Assembly (NCBI RefSeq): GCF_017654505.1 | Contig: NC_054547.1 | Coordinates: 23,612,346 to 23,676,345 of the forward strand | Reading direction: 5' to 3' | Length of the DNA stretch: 64,000 bases | Origin: Polyodon spathula | Lineage: Eukaryota; Chordata; Actinopteri; Acipenseriformes; Polyodontidae | Shown here: positions 1 through 13,548 of the stretch, one piece after another | Position numbering within the stretch: the first letter of the stretch is position 1 | Layout: each line of letters opens with the position of its first letter | Translations under genes and position numbers: made by a program | Notes under the pieces: generated by a model | Databases searched by the model: none | Seen by the model: only the letters and a program-made list of their open reading frames with translations | What the model was told of the DNA's origin: nothing

Positions 1-249
1 AACAGTTTTTTTATTGAATTAAATTCGCATTGGGTCTCATTTGAGTACCAAGCACGACTTAATTCCGTCATGCGACATCACAAAGTTCTCCACAAGTACA
101 GCATTCATGTATCTGCAAGCTGCATTCGATAAATGTTATTTTTAACATGAAATTTTGGCAGCATGTATTGGGTAATATTTACTGGAATTATATTGCTACA
201 ATTTAAGATTATTTCATCGACACTGTTCGAATTACAGTAGATGGATTCC

Positions 250-648
250 ATGCGAGACAGTTAAATTACTGCTCTCTTCCCCCAGTCACCATGCTCTCTC
301 ACAGATCACATTGAGAACATGGTGCACTGCATTCACACCAGTCGTGGCAGCTGAACATTGGTGCACCGTGCAGCAGAGATACCCTCGTCATGGTATAACT
401 CATGAGGTACGTACCAGTGGGTCCCCCTGTGCGAGGCACACTCTTGGGTCAAAGGTAGGTGCCCCCACATCCGGCCCAACGCTGGGTTCTGGAGGCAGCA
501 GCTGGACTATGAGAGGAGGCTGTTCGGCGAGAACACTGTCAACATGGAATCCACTCCTCTAGAGTCCTGCCAGAGGCTAAGACACAGGAGAATAGCCCAA
601 CTGGTGAGATTCAAGAAGGATATACAAGGGGTTAGAGAAAAGCAATGA
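250..648 (+). pseudogene. Decayed dual-specificity phosphatase (DUSP14/18-like)
   Basis: Three-frame reading gives the C-terminal half of an atypical dual-specificity phosphatase. Visible in order: DHIENM (about 307-324), the active-site region reading TLVHRAAE (355-378), LMRY (399-410), then WVKGRCPHIRPNAGFWRQ and LDYERRLFGENTV, ending at TGA 646-648. In this family the P-loop is HCxxGxxRS; here the catalytic Cys is Arg and the Gly is Glu, so it cannot be an active phosphatase. There is also an in-frame TGA at 352-354 and two compensating frame changes, one between 378 and 399 and one between 410 and 430. The family normally continues with a conserved TP-G--PDVYE tail, which here is replaced by unrelated residues. 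No intron is seen, which fits either a retrocopy or a single-exon parent. Homology further upstream (about 190-250) is too weak to bound. DUSP14 versus DUSP18/21 cannot be settled by eye. Confidence 0.72.
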
Positions 649-2405
649 TGTAGCTGGGATGTGCTGAACGTGAGATTCATTTTTTTTGTATGACAGATCT
701 GACTGACCTGGTTAATAAACTAAACAACGGTGCATGTTTCACAATAAAAAGTCTCAAAACTATTTGTAGGCCATTCTGGAGCTTTCCAACCTATTCCTAA
801 AGCATTAACAACCGTGCTAGGTTTCCATCAGATGTGTTCTGAAAATAAAACAAAACACTGATGTTAAAATGCTTAAAATAAAATAACTCAACAGGTTCTT
901 ATGCGCACATAAGTCTTGGTATCTGTAAGATTAGTGGTTTGCGTTTCATTTTTTTTTACCAAATAAACGGTGGTAAATGCTTTGAGTATGGCACTATAAT
1001 GGTTAAAGAATGGTCACGTATCTTTCCAGAATCATTTCCACAGCTTTCAAATCGGTCTTGTCCTGGCTGTCCACACCCCACTTCGTATGTATTTGAAGTT
1101 GGTATAATCTATTCAGGTTTTGCAAGACACTTGTTTGATGGCTGTGTATACATAAAGTGCACAAATATAATAGTACCTTTATGAATGATATACCGCACAC
1201 GCTCTGTATTGCACCCGGGAGCTTATTATTTTCTCTTCTCTTCACCTGGGTGGTTATTTAGATAAGAGCGTCGATTTGAGAGTAGATGCTAATTGACCAC
1301 TATGGAATCACTGAGGCAGCACCACTTGGGTTTAAATATATATATATATAAATATATTCAAAGGATCCCACAACAGCCTACACGACCAGGATAGTATTGT
1401 AATTCCTAAAGTTAAACACTTTGTCCAGCGGCTCAGACACAAGTTTTGCATTTGATCTCAATATCATCAAATGCTATGAATGTTTCATTTTAAACAGGCT
1501 ACAAATACCCTTTTAGGGAGTCACCTATCTGTGGTTCAGTCTGTATTTCCTCAAATAATGCAACTTGTCAGTACATTTCAGTGAAATTGTCATAATATAG
1601 CCCTGTAACATTTCAACCATGACTACTGGACAAAAAACATTTCAGTAAATCTTAACACAAGTTGAAGGAGAACTATATCGAAAATATACATTTTTGAGAT
1701 TCTTTGTGATATGAGTTGTAGACACTAGGGTTAACTTGTACAGTACCTTGCAGTCAATGTGTTGTAGACAAACAGTGTTTAAACTCCACACATAACTGAA
1801 CCAGGAATCTACCGAGTTAGCAGTAATGCAAGTATGGCTACCATAATGTGATTCCATTGTATAACGTAGACCAAAAATAAAATGCTGTTTTATTCTATTT
1901 ATAAATCATTTTCTTGTAACATTATATATCACATGAAATAACTTTAAGAATAAACATGTTTCAGTGTTGAAGCTTTAACAGGATTTGGAATGTTTGTAAC
2001 CAATCAGAAACCCCATTGTGAGGTTTTCTTAATTATGAGAATTTTATATATTGTATATTTATATATTGAAAAGACCCTGTACCCTGATACTGCTAGATTA
2101 TTAAGAATCCCCCTGGATGGCCTCAACCACTTACAGTATTTTAGGGATAATTCCCTGCGACGACCAATAAATGGTGATTGAAGCAATCCAGGGTGCTGTA
2201 AAATGCTCTTATAAAAATTGTCAGTGGCTCATCAAGTTATAGGTTGATCAAACTAACCCCTAAGACTAGTACCTATATTTGATTTTTTTTATAGTCAAGT
2301 TATTTAAATTGTATTAAACATTTTATAAGGTTATCAACTGCCCTCACCTCCTAAATCTAAGAATTTTGAAGAAATCAAAAGCACACCAGCAGCTAAACTG
2401 AACAC
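649..2405. other. Intergenic, no gene seen
   Basis: AT-rich sequence with a short TA run near 1328-1350. Reading both strands I see no exon with convincing splice sites and no recognisable protein. Open frames here are short and low in complexity. Confidence 0.5.
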
Positions 2406-2411
2406 TTTATT
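2406..2411 (-). promoter_or_regulatory. Candidate poly(A) signal of polr2d
   Basis: The minus strand reads AATAAA here, about 280 nt past the polr2d stop codon. Position and hexamer fit a 3' UTR end; no other evidence. Confidence 0.5.
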
Positions 2412-2688
2412 TCTTTGACCTGCAAATCCAGTCAATGGAATGTTGTCCACAGCCTCCTCTTAGTGTTTCCTCCCCTCACTGGGGTTTCAGCTGAAACTGC
2501 ACAGGTTCTTCACGGGACCAGTCCTTCCTTATGAACTTTTATATAAAAATAGACTGCTTCTCTCAACAGTGTTCGTACTGACCAGGCCCTACTACAGGTT
2601 ACGAGTTTCCACTGAGCAGCCGAGATGCTTGGTTGACGTTCAGAACTTAAAAACTGCATTATACTGCCTATCTTCAACACAAGTATCT

Positions 2689-5509
<2,821 letters not shown>

Positions 5510-5866
5510 CCTGAACTCCGATCGAGGGAGAAGTTCAACCCCCAAAACAAAAATGTAGGCTTACTTGTTCAAATTGGGTTATTTCATTTCACTTTTCTAC
5601 ACAGTGCATGTCCAACAGCCGCTTACCCAGAACCAGAAACACTAGTAAATACAAATGTGAAAGCGAAAAGAAGATAAGACGTGCAGAGTTATCGCAGGAA
5701 AAATCTACAGCACCCACACTCGAGTGGATGTCACAATTAAATATTACACTCGCAATATCCTTTACAAAACCAGGTATCATATGGATTGTTGTTATGCTAT
5801 TAATCGTTCGTGCTCTAGAAAAAAATACTTATACAATTAAAAATATAAACTAATAAACAAAACATT

Positions 5867-5938
5867 TGCGTTGGCCGGGAATCGAACCCGGGTCAACTGC
5901 TTGGAAGGCAGCTATGCTCACCACTATACCACCAACGC
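5867..5938 (-). tRNA. tRNA-Gly (anticodon TCC)
   Basis: 72 nt on the minus strand, beginning GCGTTGGTGGTATAGTGG and ending CCAACGCA. All four arms fold: the acceptor GCGTTGG pairs with CCAACGC, and the anticodon loop CTTCCAA gives TCC (5903-5905 as GGA on the plus strand). The T arm contains GGTTCGATTCC, which is also the internal B box. It matches my memory of the vertebrate tRNA-Gly-TCC sequence at every position I can compare. A TTTT run follows within 10 nt downstream on its strand and would serve as the Pol III terminator. It sits between the starts of polr2d and the first surviving ilkap exon. Confidence 0.96.
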
Positions 5939-6164
5939 CTTACTGAAAACCGCTGCTGATGAAAACCACTTACATGAAAAGTCACAAGTAAAAACCGTTG
6001 CTTGACTGGACATGTAAAAGTGCACTAAAAGCGCATGTACTGCTGCATTGCTAGCATAGTTCCCCACACCGGAAATGCAATTATGTTTCACAAGCAGTTA
6101 TTGCCTGGCCACGCCTTTAGCTCCATGTGGTATGTGTCTGCTTCACAAAAACGAAAAGAGAAAC

Positions 6165-6480
6165 AGTTCCCTGAAAGAGAAGACGACCACCACTTACATT
6201 GGTATGGGATATTCCTGCACTTTGGGTAGGTATTGCTGAGCTCTGTATACCAGAGCTGCCGATAGGCCCCTTCCTGGGATGATGCACCCGGTCCCGCCCA
6301 CCGAGGGGATAAAACTGCTATCCAAAGGAAGCCATTTCTCTATTTCCATCAAACCCGTGAGGGCGACCGAAGCGGGTGGTGGTAGTTTTCTCTTTCAGGG
6401 AACCAGAGTTATGGTAAGTAACCTAATGTTCCCTTTCAATTTGAAGGCAACTACCACAGCATTAAGTATGGGATAATGTA
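6165..6480. mobile_element. DIRS-type terminal repeat fragment
   Basis: Begins TCCCTGAAAGAGAAGACGACC and shares the order 'GGTAGGT..TGAGCTCT..AGAGCTGCCGATAGGCCCC' with the left arm of the DIRS element at 7.2 kb. Near 6385-6460 the same motifs recur inverted (TTTTCTCTTTCAGGGAACC). This pattern of inverted internal repeats is expected of DIRS ends, without any coding part. It lies just upstream of the surviving ilkap exon 5. Confidence 0.6.
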
Positions 6481-6922
6481 TACCCGAGCCATCTCGAGGG
6501 ACAAGGAATGGCAACATATGAGGGACTGTGGCAGGAAATGGCGTTGCAGTGCTGTCAGACCAGAAGGCAGAACGAAAACACAGAGATAGGTACTGCAATT
6601 CAAAGGCAAAACAAAAGTAACACTTGTTCACAGAGCCCAAATAAAAGGTTTTAAATAAAATAAATCACAATCACAAACACAAAACAAAACCCATATAGGT
6701 CAGGCAGGGCAATCACAAAAAGTGTTGTTTACCTGTGAAAATGCTGCATGATGGAAGCCCTCACAATGAATGGTTCCAAGTTAAGGCAGTAACATTTTTG
6801 GTATAGTAACCTAACAATTAAACCTGTTTGCCTGAATACAAGAAGCATAGCTACAGTTTTTAAAATATCTTGTGCTTCAGCCACTACAGATTAGCACTGA
6901 TGAACTTACTCTACTTAACTAG

Positions 6923-7029
6923 CTCTCGTCTCTCCTACTTTTCTGTTTTTGACGGTAACGGTGGCGCCCGGACATCTAGATTCTCCGCGCAGAATGTCCA
7001 CCTCACCCTCGCCCGCAAGTTTCTCAAAG
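6923..7029 (+). pseudogene. ilkap: ilkap PP2C-domain exon (remnant, DGHGG changed to DGNGG)
   Basis: ILKAP is a PP2C-type Ser/Thr phosphatase that binds integrin-linked kinase. This exon encodes SRLSYFSVFDGNGGARTSRF and SAQNVHLTLARKFLK, matching the family's SYFAVFDGHGG...KFAAQN...RKF segment. It is flanked by an AG acceptor at 6921-6922 and a GTAACC donor. Length 107 nt, entering in phase 2 and leaving in phase 1, as the alignment requires. Asp and Gly of the metal-binding motif are kept, but His is Asn. The two or three upstream coding exons that should precede it are not found between here and polr2d, and the middle exons to 33.7 kb are also missing. The exon is therefore part of an eroded locus rather than a working gene. 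Confidence 0.8.
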
Positions 7030-7382
7030 GTAACCCAGCACACACCACGATACTCAAGTTTTCAAAAGGTGTTCCCTGTTCAGCATGACAAAAAGCAAGA
7101 GAAAAGTACTTCCTGCCACTAACTGTCACGTTTTCTGCATCTTCATATAAAGTAGAAACAGATCAATAGGAATATCGTAGGCTGTCAGTAGATGCTTAAA
7201 TAAAGGAAAACATTAGTTTACCTACCGTAAACCCGGTTTCCTGAAAGAGAAGATGGCCACCAAAACATCGTTAGGGGATACACTCCTGCCTATTGGTAGG
7301 TGTCACTGAGCTCTTTTTATAAAAGCTGCCGATAGGCCCTCTCCCCTCTGTGACCCTCTCGTTCCCGCCTCCCAAGGGTACT

Positions 7383-7818
7383 TCATGTAGGGGAGACTCG
7401 TTCTCTTTTCGGACGAAACAATGAGGGATCTATTACATTCAAGCGATAGAACCTGGAAAAACTATGCGGGGTAGCCCAGCTAGCCACATCACAAATCTCA
7501 GCCATGGAGGCACCTCGGAAGAGGGCCCGTGATGTAGCCACACCTCTCGTACAATGTGCAGCTATCCGCCCAGGTGGGGGTAAGCCAGAACCAACATACG
7601 AAGTCGAGACTGTGTCCGCAATCCAGTGCGACAGTCGCTGCTTCAAAAGGGATTGTCCCAGGGTCCGTGATCCATGGAAGACGAAGAGCTGGTCAGATTG
7701 ACTTAGCGCTCTTGTCCTATCCACATAACATCTCAATGCCCGTACCGGCAGAGAAGGTTCAAATTCTTATCCTCCTCTATAGCAAATGGTGGAGGATGAA
7801 AGGACTCCAGTTCCACAG
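7383..7818 (-). pseudogene. DIRS tyrosine recombinase, C-terminal part
   Basis: The minus strand from the LTR boundary reads ESFHPPPFAIEEDKNL, PVRALRCYVDRTRAL, then AAHCTRGVATSRALF and ending FSRFYRLNV. This contains the HxxR box (H and R kept) and the nucleophile Tyr of DIRS recombinases. It is the continuation of the 8257-9013 segment on the other side of the solo LTR. Confidence 0.8.
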
Positions 7819-8251
7819 TGTGGCAGAGCAGAGCTCTGCCCTTTATAAATTGGCAGTTATGGGGTTAAATTCCTCTACCTGCCTGGGTGTATTGTGTTCA
7901 GGTGGCTGGGGTCGATTAGAGTAATTAACGATCAATCAGCACGCAGCCACCTGACATAAAAGGAGGCCTCAGCTTCCCATTAGGGAGAGGGGGAGCTGAG
8001 GAAGCAAGCTGGTGTTTGTATTTGCTGTTTTTGGTTTTGTGGGTTTTTTTAATTTTCTGTTCCAGTGAAGGCATCGCCCAGCCTGGAAACCTTTATTTTT
8101 GTAAGTCTTGTTTTGTGTCTTTCTATTTGTGTTTAAATCCCTTTGTTTTGGCCCTTGTGCCCTTTTATTTTGTGTTTATTTATAATTAAAGTATTATTTT
8201 TTTGAACTGCAGTCTGTCTTTGGGCTTCTATCCACTCGTCAGCCTGTCACA
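7819..8251 (+). mobile_element. Solo LTR (433 bp) with CACAG target duplication
   Basis: Starts TGTGGCAGAGCAGAGC and ends AGCCTGTCACA, so it has TG...CA ends. It is flanked by the 5-bp duplication CACAG at 7814-7818 and 8252-8256. An ATTAAA-type signal lies near its 3' part. The same family occurs inverted at 23133-23556, sharing the 'CAGGTGGCTGGG..GATTGATCGTTAATTA' type core. It interrupts the DIRS recombinase, so it is the younger insertion. No internal gag-pol remains. Confidence 0.88.
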
Positions 8252-8256
8252 CACAG

Positions 8257-9013
8257 ACTGATTCAAGTGGAAGTCTGTAACCACCTTGAGGAGAAAAGCA
8301 GGATTTGCACGCAGTGACACTCTGCTACCATCATCCCAAATACGTATGCAGGAGCTATGCACAGACAGTGCCTGCAGCTTACTAACCTGCTTTGCGGAGG
8401 TGATAGCCAAGAGGAGGCCTGTCATCAGGGACAGGTGCTTCAACTCAATGGAATATATAGGCTCAAACGGGGACTGCGTGAGAGCCTCCAGTACAATCTC
8501 AAGGCTCCATTCGGGGAGAGTAGCCCTCCTAGGAGGGTGCAATCGCCGAGCGCCTCAGAGAAACCGGGTAGCCAGAGAACGCGCACCCAGGGACATTGAG
8601 TAAACTGGGGCATGGCAAGCAGATATAGCCGCTAGGTAAACCTTCAATGTGGAAGGTGATCTGCCAGCCTCAAGCAGATCTTGCAGAAACTGCAAGATGA
8701 CAGGCATGGGACAGGGGATTGGATCATGACCGTTAGAACGGCACCTATCTTGAAAATATTTCCACTTATACGCATACAGTGACCTAGTAGAATGCGCCCT
8801 AGCATTCTGCATTGTACCTACGACCACGTCTGACAGCCCTAAGGCTGACCAGCGGTCCCTTTCAGGGGCCAGACCCACAACTGGAGCCTGCCTGGCTCCG
8901 GGTGCCGAAGTGGACCTCTCGTCTGGCTGAGGAGATCTCGGCGAAACGGGACCTCCCGGGGCGGGCCGTTCAATAGCTGGCACAGGGATGAAAAACAGAT
9001 TCTCCTGGGCCAC
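8257..9013 (-). pseudogene. DIRS tyrosine recombinase, N-terminal part
   Basis: 8555-9013 carries the SAM-like N-domain (TRSLYAYKWKYFQDRC, SPSTLKVYLAAISACH). 8257-8542 carries the first catalytic box, SLMTGLLLAITSAKQVSKLQ. In this family that box reads SAKRVSEL, so the first catalytic Arg is Gln here. The two parts are in different frames. The protein would be inactive even without the LTR insertion. Confidence 0.78.
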
Positions 9014-9400
9014 CTGGGGGCCACTAGGAGAACTGACGCCTTCTCTGACCGGGCCTTTTCAAGAAAGGTCGGGAGTAATGACAGAGGCGGGAACATGTAA
9101 AGGAGCTCTCTGGGCCATACGTGGGCTAGGGCGTTGACGCCGAGTGGACCGCCACAGCGGTGGAGGGAGTACCACAGGGAGCAATGTGTCACCTCTGCCT
9201 AGGCGAAGAGATCGATCTGCGCCTTCCTGATCCGTTCCCAAATTCGCTCCACTGCGTGAGGATAGAGCCACCACTCCGACGGATGCGGGCCCTCCCTCGA
9301 GAGGAGGTCCGTTGCCTGATTCTCCACGCCCCGGAACATGCATCGCCCGAAGGGACAGTAGGTTCTGTTGGGCCCAAATCAGAAGCCTGAAGCCTGAAGG

Positions 9401-10110
9401 CTAGGCAAGGCAACCCTGTCTGTCTGTTCCGCAGCATGGGTAGGAAGTGCTAGAGGGCAAGGAACACTTGATATGCAGGGATGTCCAACGGCCCGACCAG
9501 GGCCCGCTGACTCCTTTGTGTTCACATACTGCACCCCAACCTGAGTTGGAGGCGTCTGTCGTCACCACCCTGCGGTTGTAGACCACTCCCATTCAGACTC
9601 CTTGGACCCCAGGTAAGAGGGAATCCTCCACTAGCGCAGGGCCGTCGTACACGCAAGGCACGCTGTCAGCCGATGGTGCCTGTCGTGTTTGGGATGTAAC
9701 TGGAACGCAATGAGCCACGCTTGTAGCGGGCGCATGCACAATAAACCCAGCTCAATGGCTGACACCGCTGCTACCATCAGACCTAGTAGTTGCTAGCACA
9801 AAACAAGGGGCACCCACAATCCATGTAGAAACAGGGAGAGGTGGTGCTGTAGAGCTGCTACCCTGTTGTCCAACAGGTTTGCGAGCATCATAGTGGAGTC
9901 CAGCCGGAGCCCCACATACATTATGCACTGCACCGGTGTCAGCCGACTCTTGGCATCGTTGATGGTGAGGCCCAGCCTCACTAGATGCTCTGTCATTAGT
10001 GCATTGTGACATTGCCCCCGTGTGACTCTCTCCAGGTGATCAGAGAGCACACAGGGCTGAAAAGCCACGCAGGAGCCTTTCAGGGCTGAGAAGGGTGCTT
10101 GGGGCCTAAG
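9401..10110 (-). pseudogene. DIRS reverse transcriptase / RNase H remnants
   Basis: 9793-10010 reads LVRLGLTINDAKSRLTPVQ followed by YVGLRLDS, the DIRS reverse-transcriptase segment after the catalytic palm. 9401-9592 reads RRVVTTDASNSGWGAV, the RNase H DAS motif. Frames are interrupted and no complete catalytic palm was found upstream. Confidence 0.72.
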
Positions 10111-10826
10111 CACCTGTCCTGTCCTGTCCTTCTGTGGGATACTGGTCCCACAGGCCTCACAAGTATGGAAGCCAGCCCTGCCTGTCATAGTGTGGAGTAG
10201 ACTGGCCACCGTGTGCACCGAGCACAGTGTGCACCGCGTGTACCGAGCACCGTGGGCAGCGAGTGTCGTGTAGCAGTGGGTCTGAGGTGCATTGAGTACT
10301 GCGAGCACCATGTTCGGCGAGTACCGCATGCACTGAGTACCTTGTAGCACCGGCGTGCTAGCCTGATCAGTACAGCGAGTCAATGGGCACCATGCACCCG
10401 TGGTACTGAAGTAGCATGGGCAGAGTCTTACACACCGTGTTATTAAAAAACACTGGGGCAGCTGTGCACGGTGCCTACCCTGACCGCATGGACACACACC
10501 TGAGCAGCAAGTAGCGTACAACAGGGGGACAGGGCCGAAGCCGCGGCGGGCGATTGACTTACACACACAGTAATAAAAACAGTTTTTAAAATGCGAAAAC
10601 ATTTAAAATATTACAGGACAGATGGGAGAGAGCACACTGTCTAATTATTGTGAGACCTACACCAGAGGTGAAGGCCAACGACGAGGGAGGGGGGACCGAA
10701 GGGGTCACCGAGTGGAGAGGGCCTATCGGCAACTTTGATAGAAAGAGCTCAGTGACACCTACCAATAGGCAGGAGTGCATCCCATAACGATGTTTTGGTG
10801 GCCATCTTCGAATTGGAAGAGAAGTG

Positions 10827-11632
10827 ATACTTTCTAAAATGCTGTCAAAGTAGTGTGTCTCATTTCCACTTCCTCTGACTTCCACCAGAGGGAGCTGTTT
10901 CACTGTTTGAGGAAGGTTTTTTCTCCCATTTTTTCCTATGATTTTTCCTATTCTGTGTACTGATATTTAAATACATAAATAGTGATCTAAATGATAAATA
11001 GGAAAAAAGAAGACCATAAATTGATGGTCCCATGACCCAGTGAAAGTGTTTGTTTGTTTGCAGGCAGTGCTGTGTGTGTCTCTGTATAAAGGGAACAGAG
11101 TGCCCTGGATGGCCAGCCAATTCATTCAGTACATTTTGACTGGACCTACAAGTCATATGCCAATCTATGTTTTACTTGCATTTACATTGGAAATAATTTT
11201 TCAGACAACACAGTTCTTATGAGAGTGTGGTGCGCGAGGGTACAGTAGGTGTCGCTGTGATAGTAAGTAGCAGATACTCGGTGCCAGCTATTAATAAAAC
11301 AAAATGTACAAGTCAACAGTGTTAGCAGTTCAAATGAAGTGAAACTCAGTGCGTTGGCTGCTATGGCGACAACATATCCCTTCTCAATGGCTAACAAATC
11401 AACCGTCATTGGTGATTTTTTTGAAAGTATACAAGAAAGATACAATTTTCATACTTTATGGTACGAGTTCAGAAAATCGCACTTCACAATGACCAAGAAA
11501 ACAATAACAAGTACCGGTGCTACAAAGCCAATTTTTGTTAAGTAGCTTTTCCAAGCTGATTAAAAAATATTACCGGTAACACATACAATATACGGCTCTT
11601 TTTAAAAACACATACGAGTCAATGCTTATTTT
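10827..11632. other. Unassigned, no gene seen
   Basis: AT-rich DNA without a recognisable protein or clear repeat ends. Short open frames on both strands show no family resemblance. Confidence 0.4.
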
Positions 11633-12175
11633 GCCCTGTTCGCACTAGCATTTTTTACCGGTATCGCTGTGGAACAGTACCGAAACATCTGTCCACACTG
11701 GAGTTATTATCGGTGTCGTACCGATACAACTGTTTCGGTACGAAACTCATAAAAGAGCAGGTTTCGCATCGATACTGTTTCGTCACGACTCGAAACTGCT
11801 TAAGTGTGGACCGGTAAACCGACACGGTATCGATACGGTTAAGTCAATATTCTGAAGCGCGCGCACATTCTGCTTTACAGTTTAATAAATACTTTAAACA
11901 GCTTTAGATTTTACGGTGAGCAGTACCTTTATCATGGCTACACCAAAAATGCCAAAATAAGTGACAAAATAATCTCCACAAAATTTGTGATGATGACTGA
12001 GGTAAATCGTACTGCAGAGCAGTGCCGCTCTAAAATAAATAAATAAATAAACAAACAAACATTCCCAAAGCTGTGATGCAAGTCAGCTTGCTTTTCAACC
12101 TTGTCTTTTTAAAGACGGCCAATTGTTTTCACCTTTTTGTTCGTCTCATCTTTTCACGTTCTGATCGTCTCTTAA

Positions 12176-12435
12176 CCCTCCTATTATGTTCAGAATTTAG
12201 GTGTTTTGGGTCACATTGACCTGATGCAATTTCAAACTAATTTAAACAGCCTTAAATTGATTAAATATTTTTATTTGCAAAGGTGTTACTCTTCTATGCT
12301 CTTTTAGTCTGGGAGCTGTGATAAAAACTTCTTTGACTGACAACCTGGGAGCTCCTCATTTTGGAATGTCTTTACCAGTGAGTGCTGTTGCAATACTGAC
12401 AGAGAAAATTAGGCTCTGCCTTGTGTGTGTGTGTG

Positions 12436-12532
<97 letters not shown>

Positions 12533-12830
12533 AAAAAAACAAACTATATATATATATTGTTTGTTTTTTTGTTTATAAATATCTCCAGACAGGTGCAGCC
12601 ATTTCCAGAAATAATAATACAAATATAATAGTAATAAAAATAAGTTTGTTTTATTCCTCCACACAAATATACACAGATAAATGAATCAAAGGTTCTGTTT
12701 TCTGTGTATAAGTTCATGACCCCAACTTAGGAAAAGTCATAATATTATACTGAAAATTAAAAGAAAAACAGCATTTAAGCTAATTGGAAACTAGAGTCGG
12801 GTCAAATAGACCTGAAACCTAATAGGAGGG
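12176..12830. mobile_element. piggyBac-like MITE flanked by TTAA
   Basis: TTAA at 12172-12175 and 12831-12834 flanks an element with ends CCCTCCTATTATGTTC and AACCTAATAGGAGGG. TTAA target sites and CCCT ends are hallmarks of piggyBac transposition. Of its 655 bp, the centre is a TG/TA microsatellite and there is no transposase. It is nested inside the 11.63-13.1 kb element. Confidence 0.8.
12422..12529 (+). repeat. (GT)n(TA)n compound microsatellite
   Basis: About 22 bp of GT followed by about 83 bp of TA. Open frames made of Tyr-Ile repeats here are artefacts. Confidence 0.95.
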
Positions 12831-13505
12831 TTAATAATGATTGAACACGAAAACAAAATACTGTACATGGACAGGAAGGCAAAACATTCCATATTACACA
12901 CCAGCGGATCAATTTCTGACAGCGGTCGTCATGGAAACTAGTTCATAACCCAAACACTGTCGATTTAAACAAACATAAATGTGGAAATATCGCAACTGTA
13001 TCATTACTGTACCGGTATTGAAAAGTAAGTTAGCACAGAAAGTGATTTCGTACAGGTATATTCTATACCAAAACAAACTGTACTAGTATCATACCGGTAC
13101 AAGTGTGAACAGGGGTGCTATACTATTGGTACTCTTGACTCAGGGAAAGCACACAGTATGGTACCGTACTGTACTACTCGTGTGTACGAAACTTAACTTT
13201 GCAAGCAATGGTAGCGCAACGAACCCGGCCACGGCAGATATCGCATCATTCCGCCATCCACGAAAATATGTGTGTGCAAAACTTAGCAATGAGTATGCCG
13301 TGTATTGGCGATTAAAATTGTCAGATTTTGCTATCCAAGTCAGGCTTACATACAACACATGCAGTTAAAGTGTTTGCTGTCTTAAGTGTCTGCAGATCAC
13401 ATTATGTGTGCAGATATTCATTCTTCAAGACAAACATTATTAATATCAGCGTTCTGTTCTGACTGATGCAAATCTTTGCGTCTCTATTGCTCTTGCTGAG
13501 ATCAC

Positions 13506-13548
13506 CTGTAACTGAAGCTCCTTGAGGACCTGCCACTTCTCCCACTTA
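13506..13548 (-). other. Candidate orphan exon, weak
   Basis: On the minus strand the acceptor TAATACTCACAG precedes 43 nt that read KWEKWQVLKELQLQ, followed by a GTGATC splice donor. The reading is protein-like but short. It has the same orientation as the segment at 19175-19262, and the gene is not recognised. Confidence 0.3.

Larger units (their letters stand above)
7237..10826 (-). mobile_element. DIRS-like retrotransposon (degenerate, carries a nested solo LTR)
   Basis: Inverted terminal arms: 7237-7340 (CTGAAAGAGAAGATGGCCAC to GCCGATAGGCC) and 10721-10826 read in reverse. Minus-strand coding order from 10.6 to 7.4 kb: reverse transcriptase C-terminus, RNase H, then tyrosine recombinase, which is the DIRS arrangement. 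DIRS elements integrate with a tyrosine recombinase instead of a DDE or endonuclease enzyme and leave no target duplication. Frames are broken in several places, and a separate LTR (7819-8251) splits the recombinase. The 5' GAG part (about 10.1-10.7 kb) is full of GTGCACCGAG-like short repeats and cannot be read as protein with confidence. Confidence 0.85.
11633..13115. mobile_element. Non-autonomous inverted-repeat DNA element (about 1.5 kb)
   Basis: The left end GCCCTGTTCGCACTAGCA and the right end (reverse complement ACCCCTGTTCACACTTGTA) form imperfect terminal inverted repeats, and both sides hold ACCGGTA/TACCGGT-rich internal copies. No transposase is present. It contains the nested 12176-12830 element and a microsatellite. 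The family is not settled; exact ends are uncertain by a few bases. Confidence 0.55.

Noticed and set aside
12318..12684. Open frames rich in alternating Tyr-Ile or Cys-Val residues
   Set aside because: They are translations of the TA and GT microsatellite. The same applies at 17.9, 40.6, 41.9 and 57.0 kb.
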